Shown: piece after piece, positions 10,601 to 18,196 of the stretch
Layout: each line of letters begins with the position of its first letter
How positions within the stretch are numbered: position 1 is the first letter of the stretch
Assembly: GCA_949292775.1 (NCBI GenBank)
Contig: CASFBL010000001.1
Coordinates: forward strand, 1 to 64,000
Length of the DNA stretch: 64,000 nt
Origin: an uncultured Eubacteriales bacterium
GTDB taxonomy: Bacteria; Bacillota; Clostridia; Oscillospirales; Acutalibacteraceae
Direction: 5' to 3'
Translations under genes and position numbers: made by a program
Notes under the pieces: model-generated
The model's input: the letters and a program-made list of their open reading frames with translations, nothing else
What the model was told of the DNA's origin: nothing
Database searches by the model: none

Positions 10601-11983
10601 TTATTTCGCTTTTTCGGTCGTGGTCTCTTCCACCGGCACTTTTTCATAAATAAAGCTGTGCAGGATTTCAATGTTTTCATCCATGTCAGGAATCAGCACA
10701 TCCATGCCGCGGCGCTTAGCACTCTTGTAAGCGTCCTTTGCCGGGATTTGCTGCTGAACAATATCATATTTCAGATAGTCGAGCGCGTCCATGCCAATCG
10801 CGGTCATCTCGTCGGTCGTAAGGTTCGTGATGACCATCGGCACGACCTCTTCCATCAGGGAGAGCAGCTCAGTCGGCGACTGCTGTGCGGCTTTGCTTAT
10901 AAGCGAGGTGATGACCTTGCGCTGGCGGCCGGTGCGCTGGAAGTCGCTGTCGAGATAGCGGATGCGGCTGTACCAAAGCGCCTGTGCGCCGGTGAAATGC
11001 ACGCTGTCGCCGGCAGTGATTTCTTCGGGGAACGCCGCTTTTTCTGTCTCAGTCATTTTCTTTTGGCTGTTGATATAATCCGCTTCTTTTTCAGTCACCG
11101 CAACATCTACACCGCCCAGGCGGTCGATGATCGTGGTGAACATATCGAAGCTCACGAGCATATAGCTGTCAATATCCACAAGGAAATTATATTCCAGCGT
11201 GTCGACAAGCAGCTGTGTGCCGCCGTGGCTCTGCGCGGCGTTGAGCTTGTCCGTCCGGTAATCGGGAATATCCACATATAAATCGCGCAGGAAAGAGGTC
11301 AGCTTGATTTGCTGGTTCTTTGTGTCAATGGAAACGAGCATCATCGTGTCGGAACGGGTCTTTTCCGGGTTCTCGCCCTCACGCGCGTCCACACCGATGA
11401 ACAAAATATTGCGCACATCGTCCGAGTGCTTGAGGTCTGAAGAGGCGATATAGTTGTTCGGGCCTAACGGGCGGTAATCCACCGTGTCTAAAATGCCGGT
11501 GACCTTATTGTAAAGGAACCACACGCCGCCGCCTGTCACCAGCAAAACCAGCACCAACAGGCAGGCAATCACTTTCAGCACGATATGGCGGTGCTTTTTG
11601 CGCGGCTTGTCCGAAATCTCTTTGCCGGAATAAATCTCGTCGCCGTTGCGCGCGCGGCGCGGCGCACTGCCGTCGCGGTCATAGTGATAGCTGTAAGGCT
11701 TCTTTTCAGGCGCCGTGTTCACCGGGGCGCGGTATGACGCAGACGGCCTTTCCTCGTTTTCGGGCATGTCTGTGAAAAAGTCGAGATGAAACGGGTCGTC
11801 TTCTGCTTGCGGCTCATCGTCGCGGCCGCTGAAAATGTCTTCAAAATCATTTTGCGGCGGCTGTTTTCCCGCGGGCTTGCTGTCACTGAAAATATCTTCA
11901 AAAGCGTCCGGCTTTGAGGAACTGAAAATATCCTCAAAATCGTCGCCGCTGTTGTTCGGATTCTTTCGGTTGTCGTTGTTCAT
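10601..11983 (-). CDS. LytR-CpsA-Psr (LCP) family wall polymer ligase
   Basis: A 460-residue type II membrane protein. LCP enzymes move undecaprenyl-linked anionic glycopolymers onto peptidoglycan outside the membrane. The N-terminal ~135 residues are cytoplasmic and acidic, with three copies of FEDIFS at residues 16-21, 28-33 and 47-52. One membrane helix follows (about 136-160). The LCP core has NILFIGVDAREGENPEKTRSDTM-type residues (Asp and Arg for pyrophosphate binding), then SFLRDLYVDIP, LVSFDMF and RIRYLDSDFQRTGRQR. The start ATG 11983 has GGAGG 7 nt upstream. It is divergent from aspS. Confidence 0.92.
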   Translation of the reverse strand: MNNDNRKNPNNSGDDFEDIFSSSKPDAFEDIFSDSKPAGKQPPQNDFEDIFSGRDDEPQAEDDPFHLDFFTDMPENEERPSASYRAPVNTAPEKKPYSYHYDRDGSAPRRARNGDEIYSGKEISDKPRKKHRHIVLKVIACLLVLVLLVTGGGVWFLYNKVTGILDTVDYRPLGPNNYIASSDLKHSDDVRNILFIGVDAREGENPEKTRSDTMMLVSIDTKNQQIKLTSFLRDLYVDIPDYRTDKLNAAQSHGGTQLLVDTLEYNFLVDIDSYMLVSFDMFTTIIDRLGGVDVAVTEKEADYINSQKKMTETEKAAFPEEITAGDSVHFTGAQALWYSRIRYLDSDFQRTGRQRKVITSLISKAAQQSPTELLSLMEEVVPMVITNLTTDEMTAIGMDALDYLKYDIVQQQIPAKDAYKSAKRRGMDVLIPDMDENIEILHSFIYEKVPVEETTTEKAK

Positions 11984-11998
11984 AAAATACCTCCGCCA

Positions 11999-12010
11999 TG
12001 TAAATTTACA
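11999..12010. promoter_or_regulatory. Perfect palindrome TGTAAATTTACA in LCP leader
   Basis: A 12-bp perfect palindrome lies just downstream of the predicted LCP promoter, a place where a repressor could block transcription. No regulator is identified. Confidence 0.3.
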
Positions 12011-12022
12011 ATGGTCGTCTCC

Positions 12023-12051
12023 ATTTTACACGAAACGCGCGCAATACTCAA
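12023..12051 (-). promoter_or_regulatory. Predicted sigma-A promoter of LCP gene
   Basis: Minus strand TTGAGT (12046-12051), 17-nt spacer, TAAAAT (12023-12028), upstream of ATG 11983. Confidence 0.5.
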
Positions 12052-12071
12052 TCTTTTTTTCAAAAAACCTG

Positions 12072-12100
12072 TGGAAATCCCCGAGTGAATGTGCTATAAT
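12072..12100 (+). promoter_or_regulatory. Predicted sigma-A promoter of aspS-purB
   Basis: TGGAAA (12072-12077), 17-nt spacer and a perfect TATAAT (12095-12100), about 65 nt before the aspS start. The -35 box is weak. Confidence 0.45.
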
Positions 12101-12155
12101 CCTTAATTGTATTATTGGCGAAGTATACGCAGTACAAAAAACTCGGAAGGAATGT

Positions 12156-12194
12156 ATGGAAAAATATGGCATACAGAACACACAACTGCAATGA
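12156..12194 (+). CDS. Possible 12-codon leader ORF overlapping aspS start
   Basis: ATG 12156 opens a short ORF ([12 protein letters not shown]) that ends at TGA 12192-12194, out of frame with aspS, whose ATG is at 12166. The ribosome binding site GGAAGG (12145-12150) is 5 nt from this ATG but 15 nt from the aspS ATG. It contains no Asp codon. It could tune aspS translation or be chance. Confidence 0.25.
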   Translation: MEKYGIQNTQLQ

Positions 12195-13920
12195 ACTGAC
12201 TTTGGAAAATTTAGGCGAGACTGTTTCGCTTGCCGGCTGGGTGGACACCGTCCGCGACCACGGCGGCGTGGCGTTCGTCGATTTGCGCGACCAGTACGGC
12301 ATCACCCAGGTGGTCGTTCACGATGAAGCGATGCTCTCGGATATGCACAAAGAAAATGTCATCTCGGTGACCGGCGAAGTGGTTCGCCGCGACCCGGAGA
12401 CGGTCAACCCCAAGCTTGCCACCGGCGAGCTGGAGGTGCATGTGCAGAAGCTTCAAGTGCTTGGCGCCTGCACCGGCGCACTGCCGTTTGATGTAAGCGA
12501 ATCAACCGAAACGCGCGAAGATGTGCGTTTGACTTATCGTTTCCTCGATTTGCGCAACAAGAAAGTGCACGACAACATTTTGTTCAGAAGCGAAGTCGTC
12601 CGCTTTTTGCGCGAGAAAATGGAATCTCTCGGCTTTGCCGAAATCAACACCCCGATTTTGACCTGCTCTTCCCCGGAGGGTGCGCGCGACTACATTATCC
12701 CCTCCCGCAAGCATGAAGGCAAGTTTTACGCTCTGCCGCAGGCGCCCCAGCAGTTTAAACAGCTGTTGATGGTGTCGGGCTTCGACAAATATTTCCAGAT
12801 TGCGCCCTGCTTCCGCGATGAAGACGCGCGTGCAGACCGTTCGCCCGGCGAATTTTATCAGCTCGACTTTGAAATGGCGTTCGCCACACAGGAAGATGTC
12901 TTTGCCGTGGCGGAGGATGTGCTTTATGACACCTTCACAAAATTCGGCGGCGGCAAACCGGTTTCGAAAGCGCCGTTCCGCCGCATTCCGTTTGAAGAAG
13001 CGATGCTCAAATACGGCACCGACAAGCCCGACCTTCGCAATCCGCTCGAAATCGTCGACTTGACCGACTATTTCCGCGATGTCGAGTTTAAACCGTTCCA
13101 GGGTCGTCCCGTGCGCGGCATTGTCGCCCCCGGCTGCGGCAAAATGAGCAAGTCCTTCTTTGAAAGAATGCTCGAATACGCCATGTCCATCGGTATGAAA
13201 GGGCTTGGCTACTTAACCGTGCTCGAAGACGGCTCGTTTAAAGGCCCGATTGCAAAATTCCTTTCTGACGAAAAGAAAGCAGCGCTCACCAGTATGCTGT
13301 CTTTAAAAACCGACGACACGCTGTTCTTCATCTGCGACTCCATTAAGGTTGTAAACCTCCTGGCGGGGCAGATTCGCACGGCGCTCGGCGAACGCATGAA
13401 TCTGATTGATAAAGACCGCTTCGAGATGTGCTTTATCACCGATTTCCCGATGTATGAAAAGAACGAAGAGGGCAAGCTCGACTTCACCCACAACCCGTTC
13501 TCCATGCCGCAGGGCGAAATGGATGCGCTCGAAAATCAAGACCCGCTGACCATTAAGGCGTATCAGTACGACATTGTCTGCAACGGCGTTGAGCTTTCCT
13601 CCGGCGCGGTTCGTAACCACCGCCCCGATGTTATGGTCAAGGCGTTTGAACTTGCGGGCTACACCGCCGAAGAAGTGGAAAAACGCTTCGGCGCACTGTT
13701 CCGCGCGTTCCACTATGGTGCGCCGCCGCACGCAGGCATGGCGCCCGGCGTGGACCGCATGATCATGCTGTTAAAAGACGAGGAAAACATCCGCGAGGTC
13801 ATCGCGTTCCCGATGAACTCCAACGCACAGGATATGTTACTCGGCGCGCCGAACACCGTTTCCGAACAGCAGCTGCGCGAGGTGCACATCAAGCTGCGCC
13901 GTCCCGTGCCCGAAAAATAA
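12166..13920 (+). CDS. aspS: Aspartyl-tRNA synthetase
   Basis: A 584-residue class II synthetase that charges tRNA-Asp in the cytoplasm. It has an N-terminal OB anticodon-binding fold ([20 protein letters not shown]), motif 2 ([19 protein letters not shown]), the GAD insertion domain typical of bacterial AspRS, and motif 3 ([13 protein letters not shown]). A TTG 51 nt upstream is in frame, but ATG 12166 gives the standard MAYRTHNC start. Because GatCAB is encoded in the same window, part of the Asp-tRNA pool might be made on tRNA-Asn; this is not provable here. purB follows after 16 nt. Confidence 0.96.
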   Translation: MAYRTHNCNELTLENLGETVSLAGWVDTVRDHGGVAFVDLRDQYGITQVVVHDEAMLSDMHKENVISVTGEVVRRDPETVNPKLATGELEVHVQKLQVLGACTGALPFDVSESTETREDVRLTYRFLDLRNKKVHDNILFRSEVVRFLREKMESLGFAEINTPILTCSSPEGARDYIIPSRKHEGKFYALPQAPQQFKQLLMVSGFDKYFQIAPCFRDEDARADRSPGEFYQLDFEMAFATQEDVFAVAEDVLYDTFTKFGGGKPVSKAPFRRIPFEEAMLKYGTDKPDLRNPLEIVDLTDYFRDVEFKPFQGRPVRGIVAPGCGKMSKSFFERMLEYAMSIGMKGLGYLTVLEDGSFKGPIAKFLSDEKKAALTSMLSLKTDDTLFFICDSIKVVNLLAGQIRTALGERMNLIDKDRFEMCFITDFPMYEKNEEGKLDFTHNPFSMPQGEMDALENQDPLTIKAYQYDIVCNGVELSSGAVRNHRPDVMVKAFELAGYTAEEVEKRFGALFRAFHYGAPPHAGMAPGVDRMIMLLKDEENIREVIAFPMNSNAQDMLLGAPNTVSEQQLREVHIKLRRPVPEK

Positions 13921-13936
13921 TTTGGAGGATTGCAGA

Positions 13937-15367
13937 ATGAAAGACATTTACGAAAGCCCGCTTAACTCCCGTTACGCGAGCAAAGAGATGAAATATATTT
14001 TCTCGCCCGACTTTAAATTCCGCACCTGGAGAAAACTCTGGATTGCGCTTGCCGAAAGCGAAAAAGAGCTGGGGCTGCCGATTACCGACGAACAAATTGC
14101 CGAACTCAAGGCCCACGCCGACGACATCAATTACGAAGTCGCCGAGGCGCGCGAAAAGGAAGTCCGCCACGATGTGATGAGCCATGTGTACGCTTACGGC
14201 GTGCAGTGCCCCAAGGCAAAAGGCATTATCCACTTGGGCGCAACCTCCTGCTATGTCGGCGACAACACCGATGTCATCATTATGACCGAGGGCTTAAAGC
14301 TCGTCCGCAAAAAGCTTGTGAACCTGATTGACAAGCTTGCAAAATTTGCCGACGAATACAAAGCCATGCCCTGCCTTGCGTTTACCCATTTCCAGCCCGC
14401 CCAGCCGACCACCGTCGGCAAGCGCGCAAGCTTGTGGCTCATGGATTTGCTGATGGATATGTCCACGCTCGAATTCCAGCTGTCGCAGATGCGGCTCTTG
14501 GGCTCAAAAGGCACGACCGGCACGCAGGCGAGCTTTATGGAGCTTTTTGAGGGCGATGAAGAAAAGGTCAAGGCGCTCGACCGCAAAATTGCCGAGAAAA
14601 TGGGCTTTGACCGCTGCTTCCCGGTTTCGGGGCAGACCTATCCGCGCAAATTGGACAGCCAGGTGCTTTACACCCTTTCGGGGATTGCGCAGTCCGCGCA
14701 CAAATTTTCAAACGATTTGCGCCTGTTGCAGCATTTGAAAGAAATCGAAGAGCCGTTTGAAAAGAACCAAATCGGGTCTTCCGCAATGGCATATAAGCGC
14801 AACCCGATGCGTTCCGAGCGCATCGCTTCTTTGGCGCGCTATGTGATTGCCGACACCGTAAACCCGGCGATCACCGCTTCGACCCAGTGGTTTGAGCGCA
14901 CACTCGACGACTCCGCCAACAAGCGCATCAGCATTCCCGAGGGCTTCCTCGCGGTGGATGCGATTTTGGAATTGTATATCAATATCGTAAGCGGCTTAGT
15001 CGTTTACCCGAAGATGATTGAAAAGCGCTTAAACGAAGAGCTGCCCTTTATGGCGACCGAAAACATTATGATGGCAGCGGTCAAAAAGGGCGGCGACCGG
15101 CAGGAGCTGCACGAGCGCATCCGTCAGCACTCCATGGCGGCGGGCAGAGTTGTTAAAGTTGAGGGCAAGCCCAATGATTTGCCTGAACGCATTGCTGCGG
15201 ACGAAGCTTTCGGCTTAACGCTCGAAGAAATCCGCGCGGAAATGGTGCCGTCGAACTTCATCGGCCGCGCCCCGTCGCAGGTCACCGAGCTTTTGGAAAA
15301 CGATGTGCGCCCGATTTTGGAGAAATACAAAGACCTGCTCGGGCTTGAAGTCGAAATCAAAGTTTAA
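13937..15367 (+). CDS. purB: Adenylosuccinate lyase
   Basis: A 476-residue fumarase/aspartase-superfamily enzyme acting twice in purine synthesis: SAICAR to AICAR and adenylosuccinate to AMP, each releasing fumarate. The signature loop reads [15 protein letters not shown], and [10 protein letters not shown] and [12 protein letters not shown] are the other family blocks. ATG 13937 is chosen over an in-frame TTG at 13922 because GGAGG (13924-13928) is 8 nt before it. It is probably cotranscribed with aspS. Confidence 0.96.
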   Translation: MKDIYESPLNSRYASKEMKYIFSPDFKFRTWRKLWIALAESEKELGLPITDEQIAELKAHADDINYEVAEAREKEVRHDVMSHVYAYGVQCPKAKGIIHLGATSCYVGDNTDVIIMTEGLKLVRKKLVNLIDKLAKFADEYKAMPCLAFTHFQPAQPTTVGKRASLWLMDLLMDMSTLEFQLSQMRLLGSKGTTGTQASFMELFEGDEEKVKALDRKIAEKMGFDRCFPVSGQTYPRKLDSQVLYTLSGIAQSAHKFSNDLRLLQHLKEIEEPFEKNQIGSSAMAYKRNPMRSERIASLARYVIADTVNPAITASTQWFERTLDDSANKRISIPEGFLAVDAILELYINIVSGLVVYPKMIEKRLNEELPFMATENIMMAAVKKGGDRQELHERIRQHSMAAGRVVKVEGKPNDLPERIAADEAFGLTLEEIRAEMVPSNFIGRAPSQVTELLENDVRPILEKYKDLLGLEVEIKV

Positions 15368-15421
15368 TCGTTATTTTTGAAAAAGTTCATTCCAAACCGG
15401 GCGAAATAAAGGAGTGTTAAT

Positions 15422-16462
15422 ATGCGGTATACAGGTGAAACCTGCCCCGTCTGCAACCAGGTGTTTCAAGAGGATGACGATGTTGTCGTCTGCCCGGACT
15501 GCGGTACGCCGCACCACAGAAAATGCTATTTACAAAATAAACATTGTGCGAACGAGGCTTTGCACCCAAGCGGCTATGTTTGGGCGCCTACGGCTGTGCA
15601 GCCGCCGGAAGCCCCCGTGCAGCCGGGAAACGCGGCGCCGAACGCGCCGGCTTTCGGTCAGCAGCCTGACGACGGGCACAGAATCGTGTTCTGCCCCAAC
15701 TGCGGTGCGCAGAACCCGGCGGAAGAGCCGACCTGCTTAAACTGCGGCACGCGGCTTTACAACAACCCGCAGTTCCGTTCGCCTTATCCCCCGCAGGTAC
15801 AGCTGCCCGACATGACCCACCGTGTGTTTCAGGCGGGACCCGTTCCCATTTCGCCGGAGGAGAAAATCGGCGAAAACACCGTCGGCGACACGGCGGAATT
15901 CGTGCAGTCGAGTGCTGCGCGCTATATTCCGAAGTTTTACACCATGGAAAAAAGCGGCAAAAAGGTTTCGTGGAACTGGGCGGCATTCCTGTTCGGGCCC
16001 TACTGGTTCTTTTACCGCAAGCTTTATACCGTCGGTGCGGTGCTGCTGGTGCTTTTGGCGCTTGTCTCGGGGCTTACTTCCACGCCGCGCGCCATGGAAA
16101 AAACCGAAGCGCTCAACACCATGATGGAGCAATTCTATGCCGGTGAGATTTCCTCGGAAGCGGCGCTGACAAGCTATGAACAGGCTTACAAGGATTTGGT
16201 CACGCTTCCGGAAACTGTAGCGTATTTCGGCATCTCCTTTGCCCTGCACCTGCTTTCCGGGCTGTTTGCCAATTATTTTTATTTGCAGAAAGCAAAAAAA
16301 GAGGTAAAAACTCTGCGCGAGACATGCGCCACGCAAGAGGAATACCGCTTAAAGCTGTTCCGGCGCGGCGGCGTTTCCGTTTTGCTGTGTCTTTTGTCTG
16401 TAGGCATCTATTATGCGGCGACTATGCTCGCCGGTCTTGCAATTTTTAACCTTTTGTCGTAA
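15422..16462 (+). CDS. RING-like zinc finger plus DUF2628 membrane protein
   Basis: A 346-residue protein. Residues ~8-45 form a prokaryotic RING/PHD-like zinc finger (CPVCNQVF, CPDCGTPHHRKCYL, C). A Pro/Ala-rich linker and a second zinc ribbon follow (CPNCGAQNP, CLNCGTRL, residues ~85-110). The C-terminal half has a DUF2628-like block (WNWAAFLFGPYWFFYRKLY) and three or four membrane helices. AAGGAG precedes ATG 15422. Function is unknown; the zinc domains face the cytoplasm by prediction. It may be in the purB transcript. Confidence 0.82.
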   Translation: MRYTGETCPVCNQVFQEDDDVVVCPDCGTPHHRKCYLQNKHCANEALHPSGYVWAPTAVQPPEAPVQPGNAAPNAPAFGQQPDDGHRIVFCPNCGAQNPAEEPTCLNCGTRLYNNPQFRSPYPPQVQLPDMTHRVFQAGPVPISPEEKIGENTVGDTAEFVQSSAARYIPKFYTMEKSGKKVSWNWAAFLFGPYWFFYRKLYTVGAVLLVLLALVSGLTSTPRAMEKTEALNTMMEQFYAGEISSEAALTSYEQAYKDLVTLPETVAYFGISFALHLLSGLFANYFYLQKAKKEVKTLRETCATQEEYRLKLFRRGGVSVLLCLLSVGIYYAATMLAGLAIFNLLS

Positions 16463-16524
16463 ACTAATTTTATAAGCAACAGTTTTACTGTTCGATATTT
16501 TATTATTTTATAAGGGGCATCATT

Positions 16525-17400
16525 ATGAAAGTCACAAAAGCTATTATCCCGGCAGCAGGTCTTGGCACCAGAGTTCTGCCTGCGTCCAAAGCCGTTCCGA
16601 AGGAAATGCTGAACATTGTGGACAAACCCGCAATTCAGTATATTGTTGAGGAAGCAGTCGCCGCCGGCATCACCGACATTCTGATTGTTACCAACCGCGG
16701 TAAGGGTGTTATTGAAGATCACTTTGACCATTCCTTTGAGCTGGAGACCAAGCTGAAGGGCAATCCGGCCAAATCGAAGATTTTAGAAAGCGTTGAAGCC
16801 TGCGCAAATCTTGCCAACATTTACTATGTCCGCCAGAAAGAGACCAAGGGTCTCGGCCACGCGGTGCTTTGCGCCAAGAGCTTCGTCGGCAACGAGCCGT
16901 TTGCGGTTATGTACGGCGATGATGTTATTATTTCGGAAGACCCGGTTGTCGGTCAGCTTTGCCGCGCTTATGAAAAATACGGCTGCGGCGTTGTCGGCGT
17001 TAAGGAAGTTCCGCGCGAAGATGTGCCGAAGTACTGCACTTTGGATGTCACCCCGCTGGAAGACAAAATCATGCAGGTGCACAACATCATTGAAAAGCCC
17101 ACGCCGGACCAGATCATGTCCTGCTATTCCATTTTGGGCCGTGTGGTCATGCCGCCCGAAATTTTCGATTTGATTGAAAAGACGCCTGCCGACCCGAAGA
17201 GCGGCGAAGTTTATTTCACCGACGCAATGCTTGACCTTGCGAGCCGCGGTCAGCTTAACGCTGTGGACTTTGACGGTATTCGCTATGACATGGGCAACAA
17301 GCTGGGCATCATGCAGGCAAACTGCGAAGTCGCGCTCAATCACCCGGAAATCGGTGAAGATTTCAAAGCGTATCTCAAGAAGCTTGCCGCCACGCTGTAA
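16525..17400 (+). CDS. galU: UTP-glucose-1-phosphate uridylyltransferase
   Basis: A 291-residue nucleotidyltransferase that makes UDP-glucose from UTP and glucose-1-phosphate for wall polysaccharides, glycolipids and galactose use. The N-terminal nucleotide loop AAGLGTRVLPASKAVPKEML, the metal-site YGDD near residue 130 and the sugar-binding region (IRYDMGNKLG) are intact. Length is typical. It ends just before a repeat block whose hairpins may end transcription. Confidence 0.95.
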   Translation: MKVTKAIIPAAGLGTRVLPASKAVPKEMLNIVDKPAIQYIVEEAVAAGITDILIVTNRGKGVIEDHFDHSFELETKLKGNPAKSKILESVEACANLANIYYVRQKETKGLGHAVLCAKSFVGNEPFAVMYGDDVIISEDPVVGQLCRAYEKYGCGVVGVKEVPREDVPKYCTLDVTPLEDKIMQVHNIIEKPTPDQIMSCYSILGRVVMPPEIFDLIEKTPADPKSGEVYFTDAMLDLASRGQLNAVDFDGIRYDMGNKLGIMQANCEVALNHPEIGEDFKAYLKKLAATL

Positions 17401-17422
17401 GCAGCGCGTGCCAACGCGCAGT

Positions 17423-17641
17423 GAATCGCGCAGGCAGTGCGTGATTATCTTTACTATTTAGAGCCCGGTATCGGCTTAAATTAAATATTGTAGGGGCGGG
17501 GTTCCATCCCCGCCCGTTTTTTGTGCCGCCGGGCACGCCGAATCGCGTAGGTAGTGCGCGATTATCTTTACTATTTAGAGCCGGTATCGGCTTAAATTAA
17601 ATTTTGTAGGGGCGGGGTTCCATCCCCGCCCGTCTTTTGTG
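17423..17641 (+). repeat. Tandem pair of R2+R1 units
   Basis: Two units of ~103 bp with a period of ~116-117 bp (from 17423 and 17540), about 96% alike by eye. Each reads GAATCGCG, a gatTATCTTTACTATTT block, a CCGGTATCGG block, then an R1 hairpin: GTAGGGGCGGGG, loop, CCCCGCCCG (17490-17516 and 17606-17632) followed by T-rich DNA. The hairpins look like terminators behind galU. The second unit begins with the small hairpin GTGCCGCCGGGCAC (17523-17536). Confidence 0.85.
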
Positions 17642-17760
17642 CCGCCGGGTGCAGGCTGCCGCACGGCAAATCGCGGCGGGGCCGCCCGCAGCGAACGCGC
17701 GTAGATAGTGTGATTGTTTCTTCACTATCTTAACCCGGTATCGACTTTGATAAAATTTAT
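17642..17760 (+). repeat. Divergent R2 module
   Basis: A third copy of the R2 module with changed sequence, including GCACGGCAAATCGCGGC and GTAGATAGTGTGATTG, followed by ACCCGGTATCG. It leads into the hairpin at 17761. Confidence 0.6.
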
Positions 17761-17793
17761 ATAGGCGGTGCTAAACACCGCCTATATTTTTTT
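17761..17793 (+). terminator. Intrinsic terminator, galU end
   Basis: Perfect 10-bp stem ATAGGCGGTG / CACCGCCTAT with loop CTAAA, then a run of seven T (17787-17793). It occupies the R1 position of the third unit. Confidence 0.8.
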
Positions 17794-17832
17794 GTTTATA
17801 TATACGCAAGGGCTGTCTGAGTGCTGTGTACG

Positions 17833-17990
17833 CTCTCCCCCAGTCGCACAGCGTGCGCCGCCCCCCCCTCTTCAGAGGGGGCACGATCTCATATACCATA
17901 AATTCCTCGGCCGTACACAATCTTCCGGCTTCTTTTCCTCCCTCTGACGAGGGAGGTGGCTTTTGCCTACGGCAAAAGCCGGAGGGAGAG
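17833..17990 (+). repeat. R3 MITE-like element, 158 bp copy
   Basis: Begins CTCTCCCCCAGTCGC and ends GCCGGAGGGAGAG, so its ends are a short inverted repeat (CTCTCCC/GGGAGAG). Inside are a degenerate left hairpin (CCCCTC..GAGGGGGC), the right hairpin CCTCCCTCTGACGAGGGAGG and the hairpin GGCTTTTGCC/GGCAAAAGCC. No ORF. One of five copies in the window. Confidence 0.85.
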
Positions 17991-17993
17991 AAA

Positions 17994-18110
17994 AGCGCGT
18001 GCCAGCACGCGCAATGAATGCGAGCAGACGGTGCGAACCGGTCTTGCTTTCCTAACCCGGAAGTGCGTTTATTATAAAATTGACGGGGGGATGGAACCCC
18101 GCCCCTACAT
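17994..18110. repeat. R2 module and reversed R1 hairpin
   Basis: GCGCGTGCCAGCACGCGC starts an R2 module ending near 18083; 18084-18108 is an R1 hairpin in the opposite direction (GGAACCCCGCCCCTAC). Together with 17401-17990 this accounts for the gap before the lacZ terminator. Confidence 0.65.
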
Positions 18111-18151
18111 AAAGTTCGTGTTCTGCCAATACCTAGCTAAAAGTACGGCAC

Positions 18152-18188
18152 AAAAACACCCGACATCTCGAAAGATGCCGGGTGTTTT
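18152..18188 (-). terminator. Intrinsic terminator of beta-galactosidase gene
   Basis: Long inverted repeat AAAACACCCG..CGGGTGTTTT around loop TCGAA-type bases, T-rich on the minus strand, immediately after the stop codon at 18197. Confidence 0.85.
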
Positions 18189-18196
18189 GTTTTCCT

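Noticed and set aside
12000..12165. T-box leader upstream of aspS
   Set aside because: No T-box sequence (TGGNACCGCG-like) and no terminator hairpin in this short leader.
17423..17641. CRISPR array
   Set aside because: Only two to three units, no constant short spacer, the units are mobile repeat modules, and no cas genes are present.
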